Made by a program: the position numbers and the translations under genes | Shown: one piece after another, positions 1 to 5,046 of the stretch | How positions within the stretch are numbered: the stretch's first letter is position 1 | Layout of the letters: every line of letters starts with the position of its first letter | Notes under the pieces: model-generated | Seen by the model: only the letters and a program-made list of their open reading frames with translations | The model's database searches: none | Told to the model about the DNA's origin: nothing | Origin: an uncultured Bacteroidales bacterium | GTDB taxonomy: Bacteria; Bacteroidota; Bacteroidia; Bacteroidales; UBA932 | Assembly (NCBI GenBank): GCA_934702165.1 | Contig: CAKUYG010000152.1 | Coordinates: 1-5,046, forward strand | DNA: 5,046 nt | Direction of reading: 5' to 3'

Positions 1-74
1 GGATTCGAACCCCCGAACCCGTTAAGGTCAACAGTTTTCAAGACTGCCGCCATCAACCACTCGGCCAACTCTCC
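1..74 (-). tRNA. tRNA-Ser (anticodon UGA), 3' end cut by the window edge
   Basis: Read on the minus strand, the acceptor 5' strand GGAGAGT starts at 74 and is followed by TG and a D arm beginning GCCGAGTGGTTGA. The anticodon stem GCAGT/ACTGT closes the 7-base loop CTTGAAA, giving anticodon TGA (UGA), which reads UCA and related serine codons. A long class II variable arm (about ACC-TTAAC-GGGT) fits serine. The T arm begins GGGGG-TTCGAAT-CC and is cut at position 1, so about 11 bases of mature tRNA (3 of the T stem, 7 of the acceptor, the discriminator) and any encoded CCA lie outside. It lies downstream of lspA on the same strand but has its own promoter at 92-122, so it is probably transcribed independently. 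Confidence 0.95.
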
Positions 75-91
75 TTCCCGTATGGGGACTG

Positions 92-122
92 CAAATTTAG
101 GTATTTTCCGTTGATTTGCAAA
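92..122 (-). promoter_or_regulatory. Bacteroidota-type promoter of tRNA-Ser
   Basis: On the minus strand there is a -33 box TTTG (122-119), a 19-base spacer and a -7 box TAAATTTG (99-92). This fits the known Bacteroidota primary sigma consensus TTTG / TAnnTTTG exactly in both boxes. Transcription should start around 85-88, leaving a leader of about a dozen bases before the tRNA 5' end at 74. The assignment rests on motif and position; no start site is measured. Confidence 0.8.
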
Positions 123-176
123 AAATATCTTTAAAATTTCCTGCGCCGCCGGATGCCATGCATTCCCGGGGAGCGC
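120..176 (-). terminator. Possible intrinsic terminator after lspA
   Basis: Read on the minus strand, 176-143 can fold as three stacked 4-bp stems, GCGC, CCGG and ATGC, with small internal loops (TCC/CG, then GA on one side) and an ATG apical loop. It begins 14 bases after the lspA stop. Downstream come TTTT (136-133) and a T6 run (125-120), but these lie 6 and 17 bases from the stem base, so this is not a canonical terminator. The T6 run also overlaps the -33 box of the tRNA promoter. It may end the ileS operon transcript weakly, or simply be a stable 3' end structure. Confidence 0.4.
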
Positions 177-190
177 CGGAACGCCTCGGG

Positions 191-784
191 TCAAGACTCC
201 GCCCTGCCGGAAGCATTCTTTTCCTCCCCGGAGAAAAATTTCCACTGGAAGAGCAGCAGATAGAACGCCCCGACGGTCACGCAGGAGTCGGCGAAATTGA
301 ACACCGGACTGAAGAAGATCACCTTCTCCCCACTGCGGATGAGCGGAAAATAGAACATGTCCACCACCTTTCCGAACATGAACGGGGCATAACCCCAGAT
401 CAGCCCGTAGAAAAGGCAGTCGATGATGTTCCCTATCGCTCCGGCTGTGATCAAGGTCAACCCGACAAGCACTCCTGTCGGCGCCGTCCCTTTCTTGAGC
501 AGAGAATGTATCCACCAGATCAGCGCTCCGCTCAGACAGATGCGGAACAGCGAAAGCAGAAACTTCCCGACCGCTCCCCCGAACGCCATGCCGAACGCCA
601 TGCCCTCGTTCTCCACGAAACAAAGTCTGAACCACTGGCCGATCACATATATCTGCTCCCCCAGATCCATATTGGTCTTGACGATCACCTTGATGACCTG
701 GTCAACCACGACAAGCCCGATGCCCAGAAGAAGGAGCCACAGCCCCCTCTTTGAGCTCCCGGCAGCCAAACCCTTGGACGACAC
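191..784 (-). CDS. lspA: Lipoprotein signal peptidase (signal peptidase II)
   Basis: LspA is an inner-membrane aspartyl protease that cleaves the signal peptide of diacylglyceryl-modified prolipoproteins just before the lipidated cysteine. The 197-residue protein has about four membrane segments (roughly 14-35, 70-92, 103-126 and 165-183). Family motifs appear in order: DQ at 28-29 with K32, ENEGMAFG at 58-65, GAIGNIID at 115-122, VVDMFYF at 140-146 and FNFADS at 162-167. D142 and D166 are the likely catalytic pair, and D122 is also conserved. The Arg that usually follows the GNxxD aspartate is Cys123, and about ten extra residues separate D122 from D142; both fit Bacteroidota LspA as I know it. 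It is longer than the 155-170 residues of proteobacterial forms. The start is GTG at 784-782, sharing its G with the TAG stop of the upstream gene and preceded by AAGGAGG. It is the last gene of the ileS operon. Identity is secure; the GTG start is likely because no in-frame ATG fits. Confidence 0.95.
   Translation of the reverse strand: MSSKGLAAGSSKRGLWLLLLGIGLVVVDQVIKVIVKTNMDLGEQIYVIGQWFRLCFVENEGMAFGMAFGGAVGKFLLSLFRICLSGALIWWIHSLLKKGTAPTGVLVGLTLITAGAIGNIIDCLFYGLIWGYAPFMFGKVVDMFYFPLIRSGEKVIFFSPVFNFADSCVTVGAFYLLLFQWKFFSGEEKNASGRAES
579..602. repeat. Perfect 12-bp tandem duplication inside lspA
   Basis: The unit CCGAACGCCATG occurs twice back to back (579-590 and 591-602). On the coding strand it gives the repeated peptide GMAFGMAFG at LspA residues 61-69. 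Related LspA proteins, as I recall them, have a similar near-repeat (GMAFGMxFG), so this is probably a protein motif whose codons happen to match, not a recent slippage event. Confidence 0.6.
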
Positions 785-1206
785 TAATTTTTGCCCTCCT
801 TGGCAAGCTGTTCCTTAGCTTCTACTGTAAGTGTAGCGTGAGGCACACGGATAAGTCTCTCCTTAGGAATGAGTTTCCCGGAGGCACGGCAGATTCCGTA
901 AGTCTTGTTCTCTATGCGCGCAAGGGCCGCCTCAAGGTTCTTTATGAACTTGTACTGCCTCTGGGCAAGCTGGCTCGCCTCCTCCTTGGAACGCTGGTTG
1001 GCCCCGTCATCCTCCACCGTCTTGAATGAAGGTGACGTGTCCTCTATATCGTTGGTACCATTGTGGAGCACAACCTCACGTAGAGTATTGTACTCAGCCT
1101 TGGCCTGAGCAAGTTTCTCTTCGATGATGGCCTTGAACTCTGCGAGTTCTGCATCTGAATAGCGGGTCTTCTCCGTCACAGGAGCGTCCTTCTTAACATC
1201 TGACAT
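784..1206 (-). CDS. TraR/DksA-family transcriptional regulator with degenerate zinc finger
   Basis: Members of this family bind the RNA polymerase secondary channel and, with ppGpp, adjust transcription of ribosomal and biosynthetic genes. The 140-residue protein has a charged N-terminus, a helix at about 18-48, an acidic linker with D67-G68-A69 that resembles the end of the DxxDxA coiled-coil tip motif (the first Asp is not conserved), a second helix at about 72-101, and the family C-terminal block YGIC at 103-106, SGKLIPKERL at 109-118 and VPHA at 121-124. Of the four classical zinc cysteines only C106 remains; the others are S109, T127 and A130, so zinc binding is unlikely. The ATG at 1206 follows the ileS stop by 7 bases with no clear Shine-Dalgarno sequence, and the TAG stop overlaps the lspA GTG by one base. 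It is therefore the middle gene of an ileS-lspA operon. Family membership is clear; whether it works as a true DksA is inferred. Confidence 0.9.
   Translation of the reverse strand: MSDVKKDAPVTEKTRYSDAELAEFKAIIEEKLAQAKAEYNTLREVVLHNGTNDIEDTSPSFKTVEDDGANQRSKEEASQLAQRQYKFIKNLEAALARIENKTYGICRASGKLIPKERLIRVPHATLTVEAKEQLAKEGKN
795..801 (-). promoter_or_regulatory. Strong Shine-Dalgarno site for lspA
   Basis: The minus strand reads AAGGAGG at 801-795, inside the last codons of the DksA-like gene, 10 bases before the GTG at 784. It supports the GTG start and points to translational coupling at the TAGTG stop/start overlap. The other genes in the window show no comparable site, as expected in Bacteroidota, where strong Shine-Dalgarno sequences are uncommon. 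Confidence 0.65.
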
Positions 1207-1213
1207 AATAGGC

Positions 1214-4200
1214 TTATTTTAAATGTTTTTCTACAAATATCCTGATCGTACCGTCTCCCCACTCGACCGGCGAAGCGGCCTGAGGAGCTTCGTCCATTTT
1301 CTTAAGAGAGAGGGACAATGACAGGGTCTGCGCTGCAACATACTCGGAATACTCTTTGAGGGCATCGCTTATCTCGTCATACGCCTCAGCATCGGCGTAG
1401 ATTACAGTATCGATCCTGTCCGTCACCTCGAATCCGCTCTCCTTGCGGAGATTCTGGATCGGATGTATGAGCTCGCGTGCGACCCCTTCCCTGAGAAGCT
1501 CAGGGGTCTGCACAATATCGAGCGCGATGGTGAGCGTCCCCTCAGTGGCCACGAGCCAGCCCGGCATGTCTTCGGAATTTATCTCGTAGTCGCCCTTGCC
1601 GAGGGTGACATCGCCTCCCGGAAGATGCAGCACATATTCCGCGCCGGCGCGTTCGATATCAGCTATCTGCTCCTGGGAGAGAGAGCCGAACGCGGCCGCT
1701 ATCTCCTTCATCCTCTTGCCATATACCTTGCCGAGCGTCTTGAAATTAGGCTTGATCTTCTTGGTGATGATGCCGGTGGTGTCATGCAGGAACTCTATCT
1801 CTTTGACATTGACCTCGGTGAGGAAAATGTCGCTGACCCTCTGGATATGCTCTTTGACAGTGTCATCCAGCACAGGCACAAGCACCTTGGCGAGGGGCTT
1901 GCGGACGTTGATGCCCACCTTCTTGCGGAGCGCGAGCACCATGGACGAAGCCTTCTGGGCGAAGCTCATGCTCTCTTCGAGATCTTTGTCCACCAGAGAA
2001 GCGTCGGCCACAGGCATGTTCTCGAAATGTACGGACTCGGAGTCCGGCACAAGGTCCGTCCAGAGCCTGTCCATGAAGAACGGGGCGATAGGCGCCGATA
2101 TGAGGGCCACCGTGCGGAGCACCTCATAAAGAGTCTGATATGCAGAGAGCTTGTCCTCCGTCATGCCTGCACCCCAGAGACGTTTCTTGTTGAGACGTAT
2201 ATACCAGTTGCTCAAGTCGTCGCAGACGAAATCCTGCACCGCACGCCCGGCGGAAGTGAGGTCATAATCTTCGTACGCGGCCTCCACTGTCCCCACGAGG
2301 GTGTTGAGACGGCTTATTATCCAACGGTCGAACATCGGCCTCTCCCCGTAAGGCACTTTCTCCGCAGACGGGTCGAACTTGTCGATATTGGCATATAGCG
2401 CAAATACGGAATATGAGTTGTACAGTGTGCCGAAGAACTTGCGGCGCACCTCCTCCACTCCGGACTCGTCAAACTTCAGATTGTCCCACGGCTGGGCGTT
2501 GGTGAGCATATACCAGCGCAGGGCGTCCGGGCCGAACTTGTCGAGCGCCTTGAACGGATCCACGGCGTTGCCGAGACGTTTGCTCATCTTGTCCCCGTTC
2601 TTGTCGAGAACCAGGCCGTTTGAGATCACGCGTCGGAAAGCCGGTGTGCCGCTGACCATGGTATGTATGGCGTGCAGGGTGTAGAACCAGCCCCTCGTCT
2701 GGTCCACGCCTTCGGCGATGAAGTCCGCAGTGCAGCCGAAATCCGGAGTATTGATCCCCCGGAGTCCGGTCTGGGCATACGGCATCGAGCCGGAATCGAA
2801 CCACACATCTATAAGATCCGTCTCGCGGGTCATCTTCTTGCCCGACGGGCTCACCAGGAAGATGTTGTCCACATAAGGACGGTGAAGATCTATCTTGTCA
2901 TAGTTCTCCTTGCCCATGTCCTCCGGGTCGAAGCCCAGGTCACGGAGCGGGTTGGTCTTCATCACCCCGGCCTCCACGGCCTTGTCGATCTCGGCATAGA
3001 GCTCCTTCAGCGAGCCGATGCACTTCTCCTCCTTCCCGTCCTCGGTCCTCCAGATCGGGAGCGGCGTACCCCAGTAGCGGCTGCGGCTGAGGTTCCAGTC
3101 CTGGATGTTCTCCAGCCACTTCCCGAAACGGCCGGTACCGGTGGACTCCGGCTTCCAGACGATGCCGTCGTTGAGTTCTATCATCTTGTCCCTCACGGCA
3201 GTGGTCCTGATGAACCAGCTGTTGAGCGGGTAGTAGAGCACCGGCTTGTCGGTACGCCAGCAGTGAGGATACGAGTGAACCTTCTTCTCTATGCGGAAAG
3301 CCTTCCCCTCACGTTTGAGCATCACGCAGATGTCCACATCCAGAGTCGGCGCATCCGCAGGGAGGGAGTCATCGTAGGCATTCTTGACATAACGCCCGGC
3401 CCACTCCTTATATTCAGGGGAAACCCTCTCGGCCACGTATTTCGGATCCATGTCCCCGATACGGTAGAAACGGCCCTTGAGATCAACCTGTGCCTGCGGC
3501 GCACCATCAGCGTCGATCACCATCAGCGCCGGCACCCCGGCGGCCTTGGCGACCTTGGCATCATCAGCACCGAAAGTCGGGGCTATGTGCACGATGCCGG
3601 TACCCTCCTCCGTGGAGACATAGTCCCCGCTGATCACCCTGAACGCGCCATCATCCGGGCGGAACCACGGGATCAGCTGCTCGTAGCGCATGCCCACGAG
3701 AGAGGAGCCCTTGAAGCTGCCCGGCAGCACCTCGTAGGGTATCTTGTCATTGAAAAGAGAACCCACCAGAGCCTCGGCCACTATGTAAGTGGCAGGCTCG
3801 CCGGTGTACGGGTTGGAAGACTTCACCTTGACATAATCTATGTTCGGTCCGACGCATAGAGCCGTATTGGACGGAAGTGTCCACGGTGTCGTAGTCCATG
3901 CCAGGAAATAGAGACCATCCTCTCCTATCACCTTGAACTGCACGGTGCAGGTGGTGTCCTTGACATCACGGTAGCAGCCCGGCTGGTTGAGCTCGTGGCT
4001 GCTCAGGCCCGTGCCGGCAGCCGGAGAATACGGCTGGATGCTCTTGCCCTTGTAGAGCAGGCCCTTGCCGTAGATGTCCTTGAGAAGCCACCAGAGAGTC
4101 TCGATATAGCGGTTGTCATAAGTCACATACGGATCATCCATATCGACCCAGTAGCCGATGCGCTCGGTAAGGGTGCGCCACTCGGCCGTATATTTCATGA

Positions 4201-4570
4201 CCTCGGCGCGGCAGGTACGGTTGTACTCTTCCACGCTGATCTTCTTGCCTATGTCATCCTTGGTGATGCCGAGTTTCTTCTCAACCCCAAGCTCCACAGG
4301 CAGGCCGTGGGTGTCCCAGCCGGCACGGCGGCGCACCTTGTAGCCGGACTGGGTCTTGTAGCGGCAGACGGCGTCTTTGATGGAGCGGGCCATGACATGG
4401 TGGATGCCCGGCATTCCGTTGGCGGAAGGCGGTCCCTCAAAGAATATGAACTCCGGAGCCCCGTCACGGAGCCGGAGGGATTTGCCGAACGCGTCGATAC
4501 CTTTCCACTTCTTCAGTACCTCGTCGGCCGCGCCCACGAGATCAAGTCCGCCATACTCTTTGAATGTCAT
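1214..4570 (-). CDS. ileS: Isoleucyl-tRNA synthetase, type 2 (IleRS), with GIHH signature
   Basis: IleRS attaches isoleucine to tRNA-Ile in the cytoplasm and hydrolyses mischarged valine. The protein is 1118 residues. The class I signature lies at 55-58 and reads GIHH where HIGH is usual; next come GWDTHGLPVE at 84-93, the CP1 editing domain (WTTTPWTLPSNT at 225-236, GTGIVHIAP at 323-331 followed by FGADD at 333-337), the LSRSRYWGTPLPIW block at 494-507, DVWFDSGS at 588-595, and KMSKR at 661-665. The anticodon-binding helical domain follows from about 710 to 850, then a long C-terminal extension without the cysteine zinc site of type 1 IleRS. Length, editing block and C-terminus fit the eukaryote-like type 2 enzyme usual in Bacteroidota. 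I chose ATG at 4570 because MTFKEYGGLDL begins the conserved N-terminus. An in-frame extension up to 4711 would cross the promoter and the divergent gene. No frameshift or missing domain is seen. It is the first gene of the ileS-dksA-like-lspA operon. Confidence 0.97.
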   Translation of the reverse strand: MTFKEYGGLDLVGAADEVLKKWKGIDAFGKSLRLRDGAPEFIFFEGPPSANGMPGIHHVMARSIKDAVCRYKTQSGYKVRRRAGWDTHGLPVELGVEKKLGITKDDIGKKISVEEYNRTCRAEVMKYTAEWRTLTERIGYWVDMDDPYVTYDNRYIETLWWLLKDIYGKGLLYKGKSIQPYSPAAGTGLSSHELNQPGCYRDVKDTTCTVQFKVIGEDGLYFLAWTTTPWTLPSNTALCVGPNIDYVKVKSSNPYTGEPATYIVAEALVGSLFNDKIPYEVLPGSFKGSSLVGMRYEQLIPWFRPDDGAFRVISGDYVSTEEGTGIVHIAPTFGADDAKVAKAAGVPALMVIDADGAPQAQVDLKGRFYRIGDMDPKYVAERVSPEYKEWAGRYVKNAYDDSLPADAPTLDVDICVMLKREGKAFRIEKKVHSYPHCWRTDKPVLYYPLNSWFIRTTAVRDKMIELNDGIVWKPESTGTGRFGKWLENIQDWNLSRSRYWGTPLPIWRTEDGKEEKCIGSLKELYAEIDKAVEAGVMKTNPLRDLGFDPEDMGKENYDKIDLHRPYVDNIFLVSPSGKKMTRETDLIDVWFDSGSMPYAQTGLRGINTPDFGCTADFIAEGVDQTRGWFYTLHAIHTMVSGTPAFRRVISNGLVLDKNGDKMSKRLGNAVDPFKALDKFGPDALRWYMLTNAQPWDNLKFDESGVEEVRRKFFGTLYNSYSVFALYANIDKFDPSAEKVPYGERPMFDRWIISRLNTLVGTVEAAYEDYDLTSAGRAVQDFVCDDLSNWYIRLNKKRLWGAGMTEDKLSAYQTLYEVLRTVALISAPIAPFFMDRLWTDLVPDSESVHFENMPVADASLVDKDLEESMSFAQKASSMVLALRKKVGINVRKPLAKVLVPVLDDTVKEHIQRVSDIFLTEVNVKEIEFLHDTTGIITKKIKPNFKTLGKVYGKRMKEIAAAFGSLSQEQIADIERAGAEYVLHLPGGDVTLGKGDYEINSEDMPGWLVATEGTLTIALDIVQTPELLREGVARELIHPIQNLRKESGFEVTDRIDTVIYADAEAYDEISDALKEYSEYVAAQTLSLSLSLKKMDEAPQAASPVEWGDGTIRIFVEKHLK

Positions 4571-4587
4571 AATTTTTACTAATTTTG
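4559..4587 (+). promoter_or_regulatory. Candidate promoter of the CvpA-family gene
   Basis: The plus strand carries TTTG at 4559-4562 and TAATTTTG at 4580-4587, the latter matching the Bacteroidota -7 consensus TAnnTTTG. The spacer is 17 bases, two shorter than in the tRNA-Ser promoter of this window, and the -33 box lies within the ileS start region. Transcription would begin near 4593, giving a leader of about 70 bases. Confidence 0.45.
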
Positions 4588-4604
4588 CGTTTACGCTCGG
4601 CCGC

Positions 4605-4620
4605 TCCGGGGCTTTCCGGA
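4605..4620. repeat. Small GC-rich hairpin in the ileS/cvpA-family leader
   Basis: TCCGG (4605-4609) and CCGGA (4616-4620) are perfect inverted arms around a 6-base loop. The hairpin would form in the leader RNA of either divergent gene. It is short and has no adjacent T-run in either direction, so it is not a terminator; any regulatory role is speculative. Confidence 0.4.
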
Positions 4621-4629
4621 CGCGAACTG

Positions 4630-4656
4630 AACAATTTGCAAAGTTAAGAAATTGTT
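4630..4656. repeat. Perfect 8-bp inverted repeat in the divergent control region
   Basis: AACAATTT (4630-4637) and AAATTGTT (4649-4656) are exact inverted copies separated by 11 bases. The centre of the dyad covers the likely ileS -7 box (4639-4646), and its right arm ends 8 bases before the CvpA-family start codon. That placement would suit an operator or an RNA hairpin near the ribosome site, but AT-rich spacers produce such dyads by chance. Confidence 0.5.
4639..4646 (-). promoter_or_regulatory. Candidate -7 box of the ileS operon promoter
   Basis: The minus strand reads TAACTTTG at 4646-4639, matching the Bacteroidota -7 consensus TAnnTTTG. Transcription would start near 4633, giving an ileS leader of about 60 bases. 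No TTTG -33 box lies at the expected distance, where the sequence falls inside the divergent start codon region, so the promoter is only half supported. Confidence 0.5.
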
Positions 4657-4664
4657 TTGAATTC

Positions 4665-5046
4665 ATGGCTATCATAGATATCGTCCTGCTGATCTGCTTC
4701 GTCCCGGCCATAGTCTACGGAATCCGCAAGGGTTTCGTCAAACAGGTGGTCGAACTCGTCTCCATAATCGTCGGGGTCTGGGCGGCCTTCTATTTCTCAT
4801 CTTCCCTGAGCGTCTGGCTTTCACAGTACATAAGCATAGACAAGGTGGTCCTGCACATAGTCAGCTTCATCTTGATCGTGGTGCTGGTGGTATTCCTCAT
4901 GGGACTGCTGGGTTCGCTGCTGACAAGACTCCTGAAGATAGTTTTTCTCGGATGGATCAACGGCCTTCTCGGCCTGGTCATAGGTGTTTTCAAGGTGGCG
5001 GTCGTGCTCGGCCTTCTGATAATGCTCTTTGAGAGCGTCAACGCAT
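4665..5046 (+). CDS. CvpA-family integral membrane protein, 3' part missing
   Basis: The reading frame opens with ATG at 4665 and stays open for 127 residues to the window edge; no stop is seen. It encodes a very hydrophobic protein with about four membrane segments (roughly 3-20, 28-47, 61-83 and 94-121). Family hallmarks are Asp5 in the first segment, the GIRKGFVKQVVEL block at 19-31, and LGWINGLLGLVIGVFK at 95-110, which matches the conserved LGxxNxxLGxxxGxxKG region of CvpA proteins. The family is named after the E. coli colicin V production protein; its molecular role is unsettled, with links to envelope stress and membrane homeostasis. Family members are typically about 160-200 residues or somewhat more, so perhaps a quarter or more is missing. 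The start has no Shine-Dalgarno site but an AT-rich upstream stretch, common in Bacteroidota. It is divergent from ileS across 94 bp. Confidence 0.9.
   Translation, partial: MAIIDIVLLICFVPAIVYGIRKGFVKQVVELVSIIVGVWAAFYFSSSLSVWLSQYISIDKVVLHIVSFILIVVLVVFLMGLLGSLLTRLLKIVFLGWINGLLGLVIGVFKVAVVLGLLIMLFESVNA

Noticed and set aside
116..754. Open frame of 212 codons on the plus strand opposite lspA
   Set aside because: It is antisense to lspA, whose motifs are complete. The translated product is low-complexity, rich in His, Pro, Asp and Glu, with no family features.
2663..3859. Long open frame of 398 codons on the plus strand opposite ileS
   Set aside because: It is fully antisense to a well-conserved ileS region. 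Its product has no recognisable domain and is rich in Arg, His, Val and Leu in the way GC-rich antisense frames are. The same applies to the plus-strand frames at 1463-2398 and 3995-4582.
4571..4638. T-box or leader-peptide attenuator upstream of ileS
   Set aside because: The predicted leader is only about 60 bases, too short for a T-box. There is no specifier loop, no T-box sequence, no isoleucine-rich short frame and no terminator hairpin with a T-run.
4571..4711. In-frame N-terminal extension of ileS, giving a 1165-residue protein
   Set aside because: The extra 47 residues have no resemblance to IleRS, cross the AT-rich spacer and candidate promoter, and overlap the start of the divergent CvpA-family gene. 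The conserved IleRS N-terminus begins at the ATG at 4570.
4790..5041. Open frame of 83 codons on the minus strand at the right end
   Set aside because: It is antisense to the CvpA-family gene and its Thr/Ser/Arg-rich product has no recognisable features.
1..5046. Mobile element, CRISPR array, phage or new defence system
   Set aside because: No transposase, integrase, repeat-spacer array or cluster of unknown genes is present. All coding space is taken by conserved housekeeping genes. The tRNA-Ser could in principle be an integration site, but nothing in the visible part suggests one.

Overview
The window looks like chromosomal DNA from a member of the Bacteroidota, probably order Bacteroidales. 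Three things point there. The tRNA gene has a promoter of the TTTG-N19-TAnnTTTG type used by the Bacteroidota primary sigma factor. The isoleucyl-tRNA synthetase and signal peptidase II carry Bacteroidota-style signatures. The TraR/DksA-family gene sits between ileS and lspA, an arrangement I know from this phylum. The genus cannot be fixed from the sequence alone. Base composition is fairly GC-rich in genes and AT-rich between them.

Layout: a partial tRNA-Ser(UGA) on the minus strand runs off the left edge (1-74), with its promoter at 92-122. A possible terminator hairpin follows lspA (about 120-176). A tight minus-strand operon then fills most of the window and is read right to left: ileS (4570 to 1214), a 7-bp gap, a TraR/DksA-family gene (1206 to 784), then lspA (784 to 191), whose GTG start shares one base with the preceding TAG stop. 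A 94-bp divergent control region (4571-4664) separates ileS from a plus-strand CvpA-family membrane protein gene that runs off the right edge (4665-5046).

Functionally this is a housekeeping locus. IleRS charges tRNA-Ile, the DksA-like protein probably modulates RNA polymerase, and LspA removes signal peptides from prolipoproteins. ileS-lspA linkage is also known outside this phylum, for example in Escherichia coli, so the insertion of a DksA-like gene is the phylum-specific twist. I see no mobile element, CRISPR array, phage gene or new multi-gene system. The most notable detail is that the IleRS catalytic signature reads GIHH instead of the usual HIGH, a swap linked to very strong mupirocin resistance in some type 2 IleRS enzymes. 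The degenerate zinc finger of the DksA-like protein and a perfect 8-bp inverted repeat around the likely ileS promoter are secondary points of interest.
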